Positions 1 to 7,953 of a stretch of 64,000 bases of DNA are shown in pieces. The notes under the pieces were generated by a model. It was not told the origin of the DNA and did no database searches. It saw only the letters and a list, made by a program, of their open reading frames with translations. Both the position numbers and the translations under genes were made by a program. Source of the DNA: Iamia sp. SCSIO 61187 (GTDB taxonomy: Bacteria > Actinomycetota > Acidimicrobiia > Acidimicrobiales > Iamiaceae); assembly GCF_019443745.1 (NCBI RefSeq), contig NZ_CP050948.1, positions 1,612,001 through 1,676,000 on the forward strand, read 5' to 3'. Within the stretch, counting starts at the first letter, position 1; each line of letters starts with the position of its first letter.

Positions 1-834
1 GGGTTCGTGATCCCCCTCCTGGTCGAGGGCGGCTACGAGGTATCGGCGCTCGCGCGGACCGATGCGGCTGCCGATCGTCTTCAGACCCTCGGGGCGAACC
101 CGATCGAGGGAGATCTCGACTCCGCCTCGTCGATCCGCGACGCCTTTTCGTCCTCCCGTGCCAGCAACCTGGTGAACCTGGCATCGCTCGGGTTCGGCCA
201 CGCGGCCCCGATCGTCGCGGCAGCGGAAGAAGCCGGGCTGCATCGTGCCCTCTTCGTCTCCACAACAGCAATCTTCACTCGTCTCAACGCACCGTCGAAG
301 GCTGTGCGGACTGAGGCGGAGCGGACGATACGTGCCAGCAACCTCCAGTGGACGATCATCCGGCCGACCATGATCTACGGGACTCCCGGCGACCGGAACA
401 TGTGGCGCCTGCTGCGCCTGGTCAGTCGGGTGCCGGTGGTGCCGATGCCGGGCGGCGGGCACAACCTGCAGCAGCCGGTTCACGTCGCCGACCTCGCTGA
501 TGCGATCGTCGTCGCGCTCGGCACCGACAGGGCCATCGACCGGGCCTACGACGTGGGGGGCCCGGAGCCGATCAGCTTCCGTCGCATCCTCGATGATACG
601 GGTGACGCCGTCGGCCGATCGGTGAAGGGCATCCCCATCCCGCACCAGCCCATAGTCCGCTTCCTCACCGCAGTCGAACGTCGAGGAAAGCCGTTGCCGC
701 TCAAGGCCGAGCAGATCGAGCGCCTCGTGGAGGACAAGGCGTTCGACATCTCCGCGGCGAGGGCCGATCTGGGCTACTCCCCGCGCTCGTTCGCAGCCGG
801 CATCGCCGCAGAGTCCCGGATGCACGCCACCTGA
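1..834 (+). CDS. NAD(P)-binding epimerase/dehydratase-like protein, 5' truncated by window edge
   Basis: Extended or atypical short-chain dehydrogenase family. The frame is open from the first base and begins with GFVIPLL, which reads as the tail of a Rossmann GxxGFxG turn, so the true start lies outside the window; GTG at 7 is unlikely to be the start. Visible family features are the 'VSTTAIF' strand, an 'IIRPTMIYG' segment and a 'VHVADLADAI' motif. The usual Tyr of YxxxK is replaced (NAPSK), which suggests an atypical member that may bind rather than reduce or epimerise its substrate. Its stop overlaps the next start by one base (TGATG), so it is probably translated together with the heparinase-like gene and belongs to the polysaccharide cluster. 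The substrate is unknown. Confidence 0.8.
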   Translation, partial: GFVIPLLVEGGYEVSALARTDAAADRLQTLGANPIEGDLDSASSIRDAFSSSRASNLVNLASLGFGHAAPIVAAAEEAGLHRALFVSTTAIFTRLNAPSKAVRTEAERTIRASNLQWTIIRPTMIYGTPGDRNMWRLLRLVSRVPVVPMPGGGHNLQQPVHVADLADAIVVALGTDRAIDRAYDVGGPEPISFRRILDDTGDAVGRSVKGIPIPHQPIVRFLTAVERRGKPLPLKAEQIERLVEDKAFDISAARADLGYSPRSFAAGIAAESRMHAT

Positions 835-2540
835 TGCGTGTGGACCCGGCCGCCCTCGGGCGCTATCGACGAACGATCGCTCACCTCCGCCCGGAACAGG
901 TTGTCCACCGGGTTCGACTGCGAGCTCAGCGAACGGCGCTGTCGCGTTGGCCAGCTCCGTTCGAGAGGCGGTGGTCCGGAACGCCCAGCGCGAGCAGCTG
1001 GCCTACGTCCTTCACCGCGATCGACCTGGTTGCCCCCCCGAGCTGCGGCACGCTCGACGAGCTCGCAGCCGGCACCTTCACCTTCCTCGACGACAGGCGC
1101 GCACTGGGTTCGCCCGTGCGATGGGACCCCGCAGACGCGCCTCAGCTCTGGCTCTACCACCACCACTACTGGGAATGGGCGTGGACTCTGCTCCAGGCCG
1201 AAGACCGCCCGATGGCCCAGCATGTCTTCGAGCGCCAGTTCCGCAGTTGGGTCGAGGGGACCCGGCTTGGACGCTGGAACGCGTGGGCGCCGTACCCCAC
1301 CGCTCTCCGCGCGTGGGTCTTCGTCAACGTCGAACCTGCTCTGGTCACGAGTTCCATCGCCCAGGAGTTCGGTCACCAGCTAGTACTTCATGCGCGCTTC
1401 CTCGAGCGCAACCTCGAGCTCGATGTGGGCGGGAACCATCTGGTCAAGAACCTCAAGGCGCTCGTGGGGCTGGGCATCCGACTCGACGATCTGAAGATGG
1501 TCGACCGCGGTCTGGAGCTGCTCCGACAGCAGATCGACGTACAGGTCCTGGCAGATGGAGGCCACTTCGAGCTGTCGCCCTCCTACCACTGCCAAGTCCT
1601 GGCCGACCTGCTCGACATCGCGAATCTCCTCGAGGTGGCAGGACGGCCCAAGGTTGACGGCCTCCTTGACGTCATCACTCGCATGCGTGCCTGGCTGGGT
1701 TCGATGCTGATGCCCGACGGCGACGTGCCGCTCCTCAACGACTGCGAGCGCGTCGGCGTCGCCCGCATCGCAGCCCTCGAGCCGACTGCGCCACCCCACA
1801 CACCCCTTGTCGTTCTCCCCGACTCTGGGTACGTGGTCGCCAAGCCGGGCAGCAGGATCCACCTCATAGCCGACGTCGGACAGCCCTGCCCGCCCGATCT
1901 GCCAGCGCACGCCCAGGCCGACTGCCTCACCTTCGAGCTCGCCGTCGACGGCGAACGGATCATCGTGGATCCGGGCACGTCTGAGTACGGCTCGGGCCCC
2001 CAGCGCCGGTGGGAGCGCAGTACTGCGGCGCACAACACCGTCGCCATCGATGGCCAGGATCAGACCGAGGTCTGGGGGAGCTTTCGCGCCGGTCGACGGG
2101 CCCAGGCCACGCTGCGCCGAGCCGCGGTTGTTGACGGCGTCGTCCAGGTTGTGGCCTCCCACGACGGATTTGCCCACCTCGAAGGTGGTCCCGTCCACCA
2201 GCGTCAGTGGCTCGTCGACGCCGCATCGGTCGTGATCAGGGACCAGGTCAGCGGCTCGGGACGTCATCGAGTGCGTTTGCGTCTCCTGTTCGACTCGGCC
2301 CAGATGGACTCGCGGTCGCATGCGCGGGTGGAGGACGGCACCCTGGATGGCAGTGGCTTCTCCGTCGAGATGACGGCGCAGATGGCTGGTGTCTCTGCGA
2401 GAGCCCATCCCTTGCGTGCCTCGGCCGGCGCGTCCCATTACGCGTCTGGTTTCGGGTGTCGACACGATGCCACAGCGATCGTCGTCGAGGAGGACGTGGA
2501 CCTTCCGATCACCTGGCAGACCACCATGTCGCTCGGCTGA
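834..2540 (+). CDS. Heparinase II/III family protein (polysaccharide lyase-like)
   Basis: A 568-residue protein with both domains of the heparinase II/III family found in exopolysaccharide clusters. The N-terminal alpha/alpha toroid begins 'YRRTIAHLRPEQVVHRVRLR' and contains GNHLVKN and the GGHFELSPSYH signature with its Tyr-His. The C-terminal beta-sandwich contains HAQADCLTFEL, DPGTSEYG and a TAAHNTVAIDGQDQ stretch. Family members eliminate across bonds next to uronic acids. No signal peptide is visible, so it may act on intracellular or periplasm-like intermediates, or be released otherwise. It is translationally coupled to the upstream epimerase and is followed by a uronic-acid-forming dehydrogenase, which fits trimming or turnover of an acidic glycan. 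The substrate is inferred only from context. Confidence 0.85.
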   Translation: MRVDPAALGRYRRTIAHLRPEQVVHRVRLRAQRTALSRWPAPFERRWSGTPSASSWPTSFTAIDLVAPPSCGTLDELAAGTFTFLDDRRALGSPVRWDPADAPQLWLYHHHYWEWAWTLLQAEDRPMAQHVFERQFRSWVEGTRLGRWNAWAPYPTALRAWVFVNVEPALVTSSIAQEFGHQLVLHARFLERNLELDVGGNHLVKNLKALVGLGIRLDDLKMVDRGLELLRQQIDVQVLADGGHFELSPSYHCQVLADLLDIANLLEVAGRPKVDGLLDVITRMRAWLGSMLMPDGDVPLLNDCERVGVARIAALEPTAPPHTPLVVLPDSGYVVAKPGSRIHLIADVGQPCPPDLPAHAQADCLTFELAVDGERIIVDPGTSEYGSGPQRRWERSTAAHNTVAIDGQDQTEVWGSFRAGRRAQATLRRAAVVDGVVQVVASHDGFAHLEGGPVHQRQWLVDAASVVIRDQVSGSGRHRVRLRLLFDSAQMDSRSHARVEDGTLDGSGFSVEMTAQMAGVSARAHPLRASAGASHYASGFGCRHDATAIVVEEDVDLPITWQTTMSLG

Positions 2541-2618
2541 TCGGAGCAAGCATGCACCATCGGTTCTGCCCACCGTGAGAGGGTGAGTCATACTGCGAGG
2601 CAACTGAGGAGTGTGTGC

Positions 2619-3875
2619 ATGAGCAAGGTCGTCGTCGTCGGCCAGGGCTACGTGGGGCTTCCCGTGGCCGTGCGAGCGGCAGAGGCGGGGTTCTCTGTCA
2701 TCGGGTTCGACATCAGCGATGAGAAGGTCCAGCGGCTCGCCGCTGGTGACTCGTTCATCGAGGACATCTCCGACGATCGCCTCGGCGGTGTGCTGTCCAC
2801 GAAGACCTACCGTCCGTCTGCCGATCCCGCCGACATCGAGGGCTTCGACATCGCCGTGATCTCGGTGCCGACGCCGCTCTCCGAGGGCATTCCGGACCTC
2901 AGCTACATCGAGTCAGCCGCCGCTGCGCTCGCCCCGTACGTGCGCGCCGGATGCACCGTCATCCTCGAATCGACGACGTACCCCGGCTCGACCGAGGAAC
3001 TCGTGGGGCCGATCTTAGAGGAGGCTTCGGGCTTGACCGCAGGGGTCGATTTCCACCTGGGTTACAGCCCCGAGCGGATCGACCCCGGGAACAGGGAGTG
3101 GACCTTCGAGCGGACACCGAAGGTCGTCTCCGGCGTGACGCCAGCGTCGTTGGAGGCGGTCCAGGGATTCTTCGACCAGCTCGTGGACAAGACGATTGCG
3201 GTCTCGTCGCCCAAGGAGGCCGAGCTCACCAAGCTCATCGAGAACACCTTCCGCCATGTCAACGTGGCCTTGGTCAACGAGCTGGCCATGTTCGCCAATG
3301 ACCTCGGCATCGACGTGTGGGAGGCCATCGAGGCAGCCGACACCAAGCCCTTCGGGTTCATGAAGTTCACCCCCGGACCGGGTGTCGGTGGTCACTGCTT
3401 GCCCATCGACCCGTCGTACCTCTCCTGGCGGGTCCGTCGATCGCTGGGTCACACCTTCCGGTTCGTCGAGCTGGCCAACGACATCAACGAGCACATGCCC
3501 GACTACGTCGTGCAGCGCGTCGTCGCCGCCCTCAACCGCCGCAGCCTGGCCGTGCGTGGGCAGCGAATCCTGATGCTCGGCTTGTCCTACAAGAAGAACA
3601 CCGGCGATGCCCGCGAGGCCCCCTCGCGCGAGATCGCCAAGCGGCTGCTGGCTCTCGGCGCGGACCTTCGTGCGGTCGACCCGTACGTCGACCCGGCCCA
3701 GGCGCCAGCCGGCGTCGAGCTCGTCGATCTCAGCGCGGAGGAGATCGCAGACGCTGATCTGGTCCTGCTCGTCGTCGACCACGACGCCTTCGACCGCGAC
3801 CTCCTGGGCTCATCCGCCGTGCACGTGCTCGACTGCCGGAACGTGCTCGCCGGGCCCAACGTCGAGGTCCTCTGA
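2619..3875 (+). CDS. Nucleotide-sugar (UDP-hexosamine type) dehydrogenase
   Basis: A 418-residue UDP-glucose/GDP-mannose dehydrogenase family protein that oxidises a nucleotide sugar at C6 to the uronic acid with two NAD+. The NAD-binding GQGYVG is at residues 8-13, and the catalytic Cys is near residue 260 in GVGGHCLPIDP. That spelling is closer to WecC/WbpA (UDP-ManNAc or UDP-GlcNAc dehydrogenases) than to the GGSCFPKD of UDP-glucose dehydrogenase. ATG 2619 is chosen over GTG 2583 because GAGGAG lies 7 bases upstream and the Rossmann fold starts at residue 4. A possible -10 (CATACT, about 2588-2593) would give a short leader. It supplies an acidic sugar to the polysaccharide pathway; the exact sugar is not determined. 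Confidence 0.9.
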   Translation: MSKVVVVGQGYVGLPVAVRAAEAGFSVIGFDISDEKVQRLAAGDSFIEDISDDRLGGVLSTKTYRPSADPADIEGFDIAVISVPTPLSEGIPDLSYIESAAAALAPYVRAGCTVILESTTYPGSTEELVGPILEEASGLTAGVDFHLGYSPERIDPGNREWTFERTPKVVSGVTPASLEAVQGFFDQLVDKTIAVSSPKEAELTKLIENTFRHVNVALVNELAMFANDLGIDVWEAIEAADTKPFGFMKFTPGPGVGGHCLPIDPSYLSWRVRRSLGHTFRFVELANDINEHMPDYVVQRVVAALNRRSLAVRGQRILMLGLSYKKNTGDAREAPSREIAKRLLALGADLRAVDPYVDPAQAPAGVELVDLSAEEIADADLVLLVVDHDAFDRDLLGSSAVHVLDCRNVLAGPNVEVL

Positions 3876-3956
3876 GCGGCCTTCCGGTGTCTGATCGGGC
3901 CGTCACCCGTTCGCAGGATTTCACCGACGATCACTGAACCTTCCCGCATGGTGGGT

Positions 3957-3962
3957 TAGCGT
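3957..3962 (+). promoter_or_regulatory. -10 element (TAGCGT) for the CapD-like gene
   Basis: TAGCGT lies 34 bases before ATG 3997. Transcription starting about 7 bases downstream would exclude the alternative GTG start at 3961 and give a short leader carrying a Shine-Dalgarno sequence. Confidence 0.4.
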
Positions 3963-3996
3963 GTCGGCGGGAGTTGGTGGGAGGGGACAAGCACAC

Positions 3997-5844
3997 ATGG
4001 AACGACCACGTCTAGTCGGGTACGTCGCCCTGCCTGAGGAGCGCACCCGGCACATCATCCAGGCGGCCACGGATCCACTCATCGCCATGGGTGCGGTCGT
4101 GGTCGCCCTGTGGATGCGGTTCGAGACGGCGATGCCGTCGGAGAACGTCTCCCAGCTCTGGTGGGTGCTGCCGTTCGTCGGTGTCGTCCAGCTCCTAGCG
4201 GGGTGGTCGCAGGGGCTCTACCGGGGCCGCTGGCGCTTCGGCGGGTTCGAGGAGGTCCTCGCCCTCGCTCGAGCTGTCAGCCTCACCAGTCTGGCTCTCC
4301 TCGCCGCATCGCTGTTGGCGAGCGACCGCCCGGTCCCCGTGGCCGCATGCGTCGCCCAGGGCTTCATCACCCTGCTCGTGGCGTCGTCGTTCCGGTGGTC
4401 GTGGCGGCTGGTGCTCGAGCGCTCGATGCGGCCCACAGGCGAGGACCTCACTCGTGTGGTGATCGTCGGAGCGGGCGAGGCGGGCGGGCAGCTCGTGCGG
4501 TCGATGATGCGGAACCCCGACGGTCCGTACCTCCCCGTCGGCCTCGTGGACGACGACCCCATGAAGCGGAGCCTCCGTCTGCAGGGGGTGCCGGTGCTGG
4601 GCACCAGCTCTCAGGTGTGCGACGTGGCGACGCGTGTCGAGGCGGACACTGTCGTCATCGCTCTCCCCAGCGCCGATGGTGCCGTCATCCGCGACATCGC
4701 AGGGCGTGCCGGCGCGTGCGGACTCCACGTGTTGGTCCTCCCCCCGGTGAACGAGCTCCTCGGCGGGCAGATCGCCAGCTCCGACGTCCGTCCCCTGACG
4801 GAGTCGGACCTCCTCGGCCGGCGCCGGATCGAGACGGACCTCGACGCCATCGCTGGCTACGTCACCGGCGCCCGAGTGCTCGTCACCGGAGCCGGCGGGT
4901 CGATCGGGTCCGAGCTGTGCCGTCAGATCTACCGCTTCGCCCCCGCGGAGCTCGTCATGCTCGATCGTGACGAGTCGCTGCTGCACGAGGTGCAGATGTC
5001 GATCGAGGGCCGGGCCATGCTCGACTCGCGCAACCTGGTGGTCGCCGACATCCGCGAGGCGGATCGCATGGCCGAGGTGTTCGACGAGCACCGCCCCCAG
5101 GTCGTCTTCCACGCCGCCGCCCTCAAGCACCTGCCCCTGCTCGAGATGCACCCCCGGGAGGCGGTGAAGTCTAACTGCCGGGGCACCCAGAACATGCTCG
5201 ACCAGGCCCTCCGTCACGACGTCGGCCTGTTCGTCAACATCTCCACCGACAAGGCCGCCGATCCCACCAGCGTCCTGGGCTGCTCGAAGCGGGTCGCCGA
5301 GCGGCTCACGGCCCATGCTGCCGGCCAGAGCAAGGGTTCGTTCGTCAGCGTCCGGTTCGGCAACGTCCTCGGCAGCCGTGGCTCGGTGCTCACCGCCTTC
5401 CGGACCCAGATCGAGGCCGGGGGCCCGGTGACGGTCACCCACCCGGATGTGACGCGGTACTTCATGACCGTCGAGGAGGCCGTGGAGCTCGTCATCCAGG
5501 CCGGCGCCATCGGCCGCGACGGCGAGGCCATGGTCCTCGACATGGGCGAGCCGGTGCGCATCGCCGAGGTGGCCCGGCGCCTCGTCGAGCAGTCGGAACG
5601 CACCGTCGACATCGTCTACACCGGCCTCCGGCCGGGCGAGAAGATGCACGAGGTCCTCCTCAGCGCGGCGGAGGAGCCTCAGCCCTCCGCCCACGAGCTG
5701 ATCTCGCGGGTGTGCGTCGAGCCCCTCGAGCCCGGCGTCCTCGCCGACCTCGAGTCCGGGCCGACGAGCGAGGTGGCTGATGCGCTGCGGCAGGTCGCCG
5801 CCGTGCCTGCTCACGACCACACCGACGCTCCTGGCCGACCCTGA
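3997..5844 (+). CDS. CapD/FlaA1-type membrane nucleotide-sugar epimerase/dehydratase
   Basis: A 615-residue polysaccharide biosynthesis protein of the CapD/WbpM architecture. There are about four N-terminal membrane segments (residues 15-125), a first Rossmann fold with VVIVGAGEAGG near residue 150, and the catalytic SDR domain with VTGAGGSIGSE from about residue 295. Relatives are UDP-GlcNAc 4,6-dehydratases or epimerases. The usual MxxxK (YxxxK in other SDRs) is here L427-G-C-S-K431, so the lysine is kept and Met is replaced by Leu. ATG 3997 is preferred to GTG 3961 because GGGAGGGG precedes it and a -10 element overlaps 3961. It probably makes a deoxyamino sugar precursor for the same glycan as the neighbouring dehydrogenase. 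Confidence 0.88.
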   Translation: MERPRLVGYVALPEERTRHIIQAATDPLIAMGAVVVALWMRFETAMPSENVSQLWWVLPFVGVVQLLAGWSQGLYRGRWRFGGFEEVLALARAVSLTSLALLAASLLASDRPVPVAACVAQGFITLLVASSFRWSWRLVLERSMRPTGEDLTRVVIVGAGEAGGQLVRSMMRNPDGPYLPVGLVDDDPMKRSLRLQGVPVLGTSSQVCDVATRVEADTVVIALPSADGAVIRDIAGRAGACGLHVLVLPPVNELLGGQIASSDVRPLTESDLLGRRRIETDLDAIAGYVTGARVLVTGAGGSIGSELCRQIYRFAPAELVMLDRDESLLHEVQMSIEGRAMLDSRNLVVADIREADRMAEVFDEHRPQVVFHAAALKHLPLLEMHPREAVKSNCRGTQNMLDQALRHDVGLFVNISTDKAADPTSVLGCSKRVAERLTAHAAGQSKGSFVSVRFGNVLGSRGSVLTAFRTQIEAGGPVTVTHPDVTRYFMTVEEAVELVIQAGAIGRDGEAMVLDMGEPVRIAEVARRLVEQSERTVDIVYTGLRPGEKMHEVLLSAAEEPQPSAHELISRVCVEPLEPGVLADLESGPTSEVADALRQVAAVPAHDHTDAPGRP

Positions 5845-5855
5845 TCGGGCCGGCC

Positions 5856-6218
5856 GTGCGCGAGCTCGTGCTGGCGCGCGCCGACTGGATGGTGGTCGCC
5901 GACCCGCTCGGCGTCGACAAGGCCCTGCACGTGGTCATGTCGGGCGGCCTCGTGGTCATCCTGGCCGGGCGGCTTGGCGCACGGCGGGCGGCCGCTGTGG
6001 TCCTGAGCGTCGGTCTCGTCCTCGAGCTGGTGCATGGCACCCTGGGCACCCTCGGCCTGGAGCTGCCGTCACCGCTCGGCGGGACCGCCGAGCTGGCGGA
6101 CGTGGTCGCCAACCTGGTCGGGATCGGTCTCGGGCTCCTGGCGGTGCGCACCCTGGGCCGCCGGGACGGCGCCCGCACGCCGGGCCGAGACCCTGGCCGA
6201 TTCGCTGCCGGGCGGTGA
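5856..6218 (+). CDS. VanZ-like small membrane protein
   Basis: A 120-residue protein with three or four hydrophobic stretches and the VanZ-like signature of a Asp-Lys-x-x-His (DKALHVVMSGG) at the start of a helix, followed by a GTAELADVVANLVG segment near the end. VanZ-like proteins are poorly understood membrane proteins; VanZ itself gives low-level teicoplanin resistance. The GTG start lies 11 bases after the CapD-like stop and has no clear promoter, so it is probably co-transcribed with it. The role here is unknown; a link to cell-surface polymers is suggested only by position. Confidence 0.7.
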   Translation: MRELVLARADWMVVADPLGVDKALHVVMSGGLVVILAGRLGARRAAAVVLSVGLVLELVHGTLGTLGLELPSPLGGTAELADVVANLVGIGLGLLAVRTLGRRDGARTPGRDPGRFAAGR

Positions 6219-6242
6219 CGGCGGGTCGGGCAGGCTGTGGTG

Positions 6243-6806
6243 ATGGGCCGCACCTACGACGCCATCACCGACGAGCTGGCCACCTGGATCGCCGACCAGC
6301 CGGTCTTCTTCGTGGCCACGGCGCCGCTCGACGCTGACGGGCACGTGAACGTCTCGCCCAAGGGCGGGGACACCTTCCGGGTGGTGTCGCCCCACGAGGT
6401 CGCCTACCTCGACCTCACCGGCAGCGGCGCCGAGACCATCGCCCACATCCGAGACAACGGCCGGCTCACCGTCATGTTCTGCTCGTTCGACGCCAAGCCG
6501 CTGATCCTCCGCCTCTACGGCCAGGCGACGTATGTGCGACCGGGCGACCCGGGCTGGGACGACCTGGCGCCCCGGTTCCCCGACCACCCCGGTGCCCGCG
6601 CCGTGATCCACCTGGCCGTCGACCGGGTGGCGTCGGCCTGCGGGTACGCCGTCCCCCAGATGGAGCTGGTCGGGCCCCGCACCCGCCTCGACGAGTGGGC
6701 TGCCAAGCGGGGCGACGACGGGCTGGTCGCCTACCGGGCCGAGAAGAACCGCACCAGCATCGACGGGCTGCCGGCGTTCGATGCCGCGCCCAGCCCCACC
6801 CCGTAG
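6243..6806 (+). CDS. Pyridoxamine 5'-phosphate oxidase-like flavin-binding protein
   Basis: A 187-residue split-barrel protein of the PNPOx-like superfamily. Typical features are the early 'FFVATAPLDADGHVNVSPKGG' strand-turn (with NVSPKG), 'VAYLDLTGSGAETIAHIRDNGRLTVMF' and 'LRLYGQA'. Family members bind FMN, F420 or haem and act as oxidoreductases; the specific substrate cannot be told. Three in-frame starts lie close together (GTG 6237, GTG 6240, ATG 6243). ATG 6243 is chosen because CAGGCT, a weak -10-like hexamer, ends at 6236. Its stop codon TAG forms part of the -10 hexamer of the next gene. Confidence 0.8.
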   Translation: MGRTYDAITDELATWIADQPVFFVATAPLDADGHVNVSPKGGDTFRVVSPHEVAYLDLTGSGAETIAHIRDNGRLTVMFCSFDAKPLILRLYGQATYVRPGDPGWDDLAPRFPDHPGARAVIHLAVDRVASACGYAVPQMELVGPRTRLDEWAAKRGDDGLVAYRAEKNRTSIDGLPAFDAAPSPTP

Positions 6807-6809
6807 CCT
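6804..6809 (+). promoter_or_regulatory. Leaderless -10 (TAGCCT) for the M24 peptidase gene
   Basis: TAGCCT ends 7 bases before ATG 6817. Its first three bases are the stop codon of the upstream gene. Confidence 0.5.
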
Positions 6810-6816
6810 GCCCCGC

Positions 6817-7926
6817 ATGCACCAGGAGCGGATGGAGCGCGTGCGAGGGACCATGAGGGCCCAGGGCGTCGACGCCCTCCTGCTGTCGGTCGGGCCCGAC
6901 CTCCCGTGGCTCACCGGCTACGAGGCCATGCCCCTCGAGCGGCTCACCATGCTGGTCGTCCCCCGTGAGGGGGAGGCCACCTTGGTCGTGCCCCGGCTCG
7001 AGGCCCCCCGGGTGGTCGAGCGGCCCGACGTGTTCGGCCTGCGGCCGTGGGGCGAGCTCGAGGACCCCATCGCCCTCGTGGCCGACCTGGTCGGCCCGGC
7101 CGGCACCGTCGGTGTCGGCGATCGCACCTGGTCCCGCTTCCTGCTCGAGCTGCAGGGCGCCGTGGGCGGCGCCACCCGCTGGCAGCGGGCCGCGCCGGTC
7201 GTCGGGCCCCTCCGGGCCCGGAAGGACCCCGGCGAGGTCACAGCCCTCCGTGAGGCGGCCCGGGCCGCCGACCGGGTGGCGGCCCAGCTCCAGGGCGGCG
7301 AGATCCGGCTGGCGGGTCGCACCGAGGCCGAGGTCTCGGCCGAGATCGGTCGCCGGCTCGTCGACGAGGGCCACCAGCGGGTCAACTTCGCCATCGTCGC
7401 CACCGGCCCCAACGCCGCCAGCCCCCACCACGAGGCGGGGTCGGACATCATCACCCCGGGGCAGGTCCTGCTCTGCGACTTCGGGGGCCTGTGGCCCACC
7501 GAGTCGGGCGCCGGGTACTGCTCCGACATCACCCGATGCGTCGCCGTCGGCCCGCCCGCCGCCGAGGTGGTCGAGGCCTACTCCGTGCTGCAGGAGGCCC
7601 AGGCCGCCTCGGTCGCCTCGGCCAAGGTGGGGGTCACCTGCGAGGACGTCGACGCCGCCGCTCGCAGCCCGATCGCCTCGGCCGGCTACGGAGACCGCTT
7701 CATCCACCGCACCGGGCACGGCATCGGGGTGGAGGAGCACGAGGACCCCTACATCGTCGAGGGCAACCGCACCCGGCTCGAGCCGGGTCACGCCTTCTCC
7801 GTCGAGCCCGGGATCTACACGCCCGGCGCGTGGGGGCTGCGCATCGAGGACATCGTCGTCGCCACCGAGGCCGGGCCCCTCGCCCTCAACCGGGCCGACC
7901 ACGACCTGATCGTCGTCGACGTCTGA
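6817..7926 (+). CDS. M24 family metallopeptidase (Xaa-Pro aminopeptidase-like)
   Basis: A 369-residue aminopeptidase P/prolidase-type protein with an N-terminal creatinase domain and a C-terminal pita-bread catalytic domain. All five metal ligands appear to be present: Asp in LLCDFGG, Asp in YCSDITR, His in HRTGHGIGVEEH, Glu in FSVEPGIY and Glu in LRIEDIVV. It should cleave N-terminal residues next to proline in the cytoplasm. ATG 6817 is preferred over ATG 6781 because the upstream start would overlap the previous gene by 26 bases, and because a TAGCCT -10 lies 7 bases before 6817. It converges on the sugar transferase gene with only 27 bases between stops. Confidence 0.9.
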   Translation: MHQERMERVRGTMRAQGVDALLLSVGPDLPWLTGYEAMPLERLTMLVVPREGEATLVVPRLEAPRVVERPDVFGLRPWGELEDPIALVADLVGPAGTVGVGDRTWSRFLLELQGAVGGATRWQRAAPVVGPLRARKDPGEVTALREAARAADRVAAQLQGGEIRLAGRTEAEVSAEIGRRLVDEGHQRVNFAIVATGPNAASPHHEAGSDIITPGQVLLCDFGGLWPTESGAGYCSDITRCVAVGPPAAEVVEAYSVLQEAQAASVASAKVGVTCEDVDAAARSPIASAGYGDRFIHRTGHGIGVEEHEDPYIVEGNRTRLEPGHAFSVEPGIYTPGAWGLRIEDIVVATEAGPLALNRADHDLIVVDV

Positions 7927-7953
7927 ACCAGCCCTGACCGTCGCCCGTCGGGC

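Noticed and set aside
3961-3996. GTG 3961 as start of the CapD-like gene
   Set aside because: A -10 hexamer (3957-3962) overlaps it and a good ribosome site precedes ATG 3997.
4195-5820. Long antisense frame within the CapD-like gene
   Set aside because: Composition typical of a shadow frame (Asp/Val/His/Leu rich) and no family resemblance.
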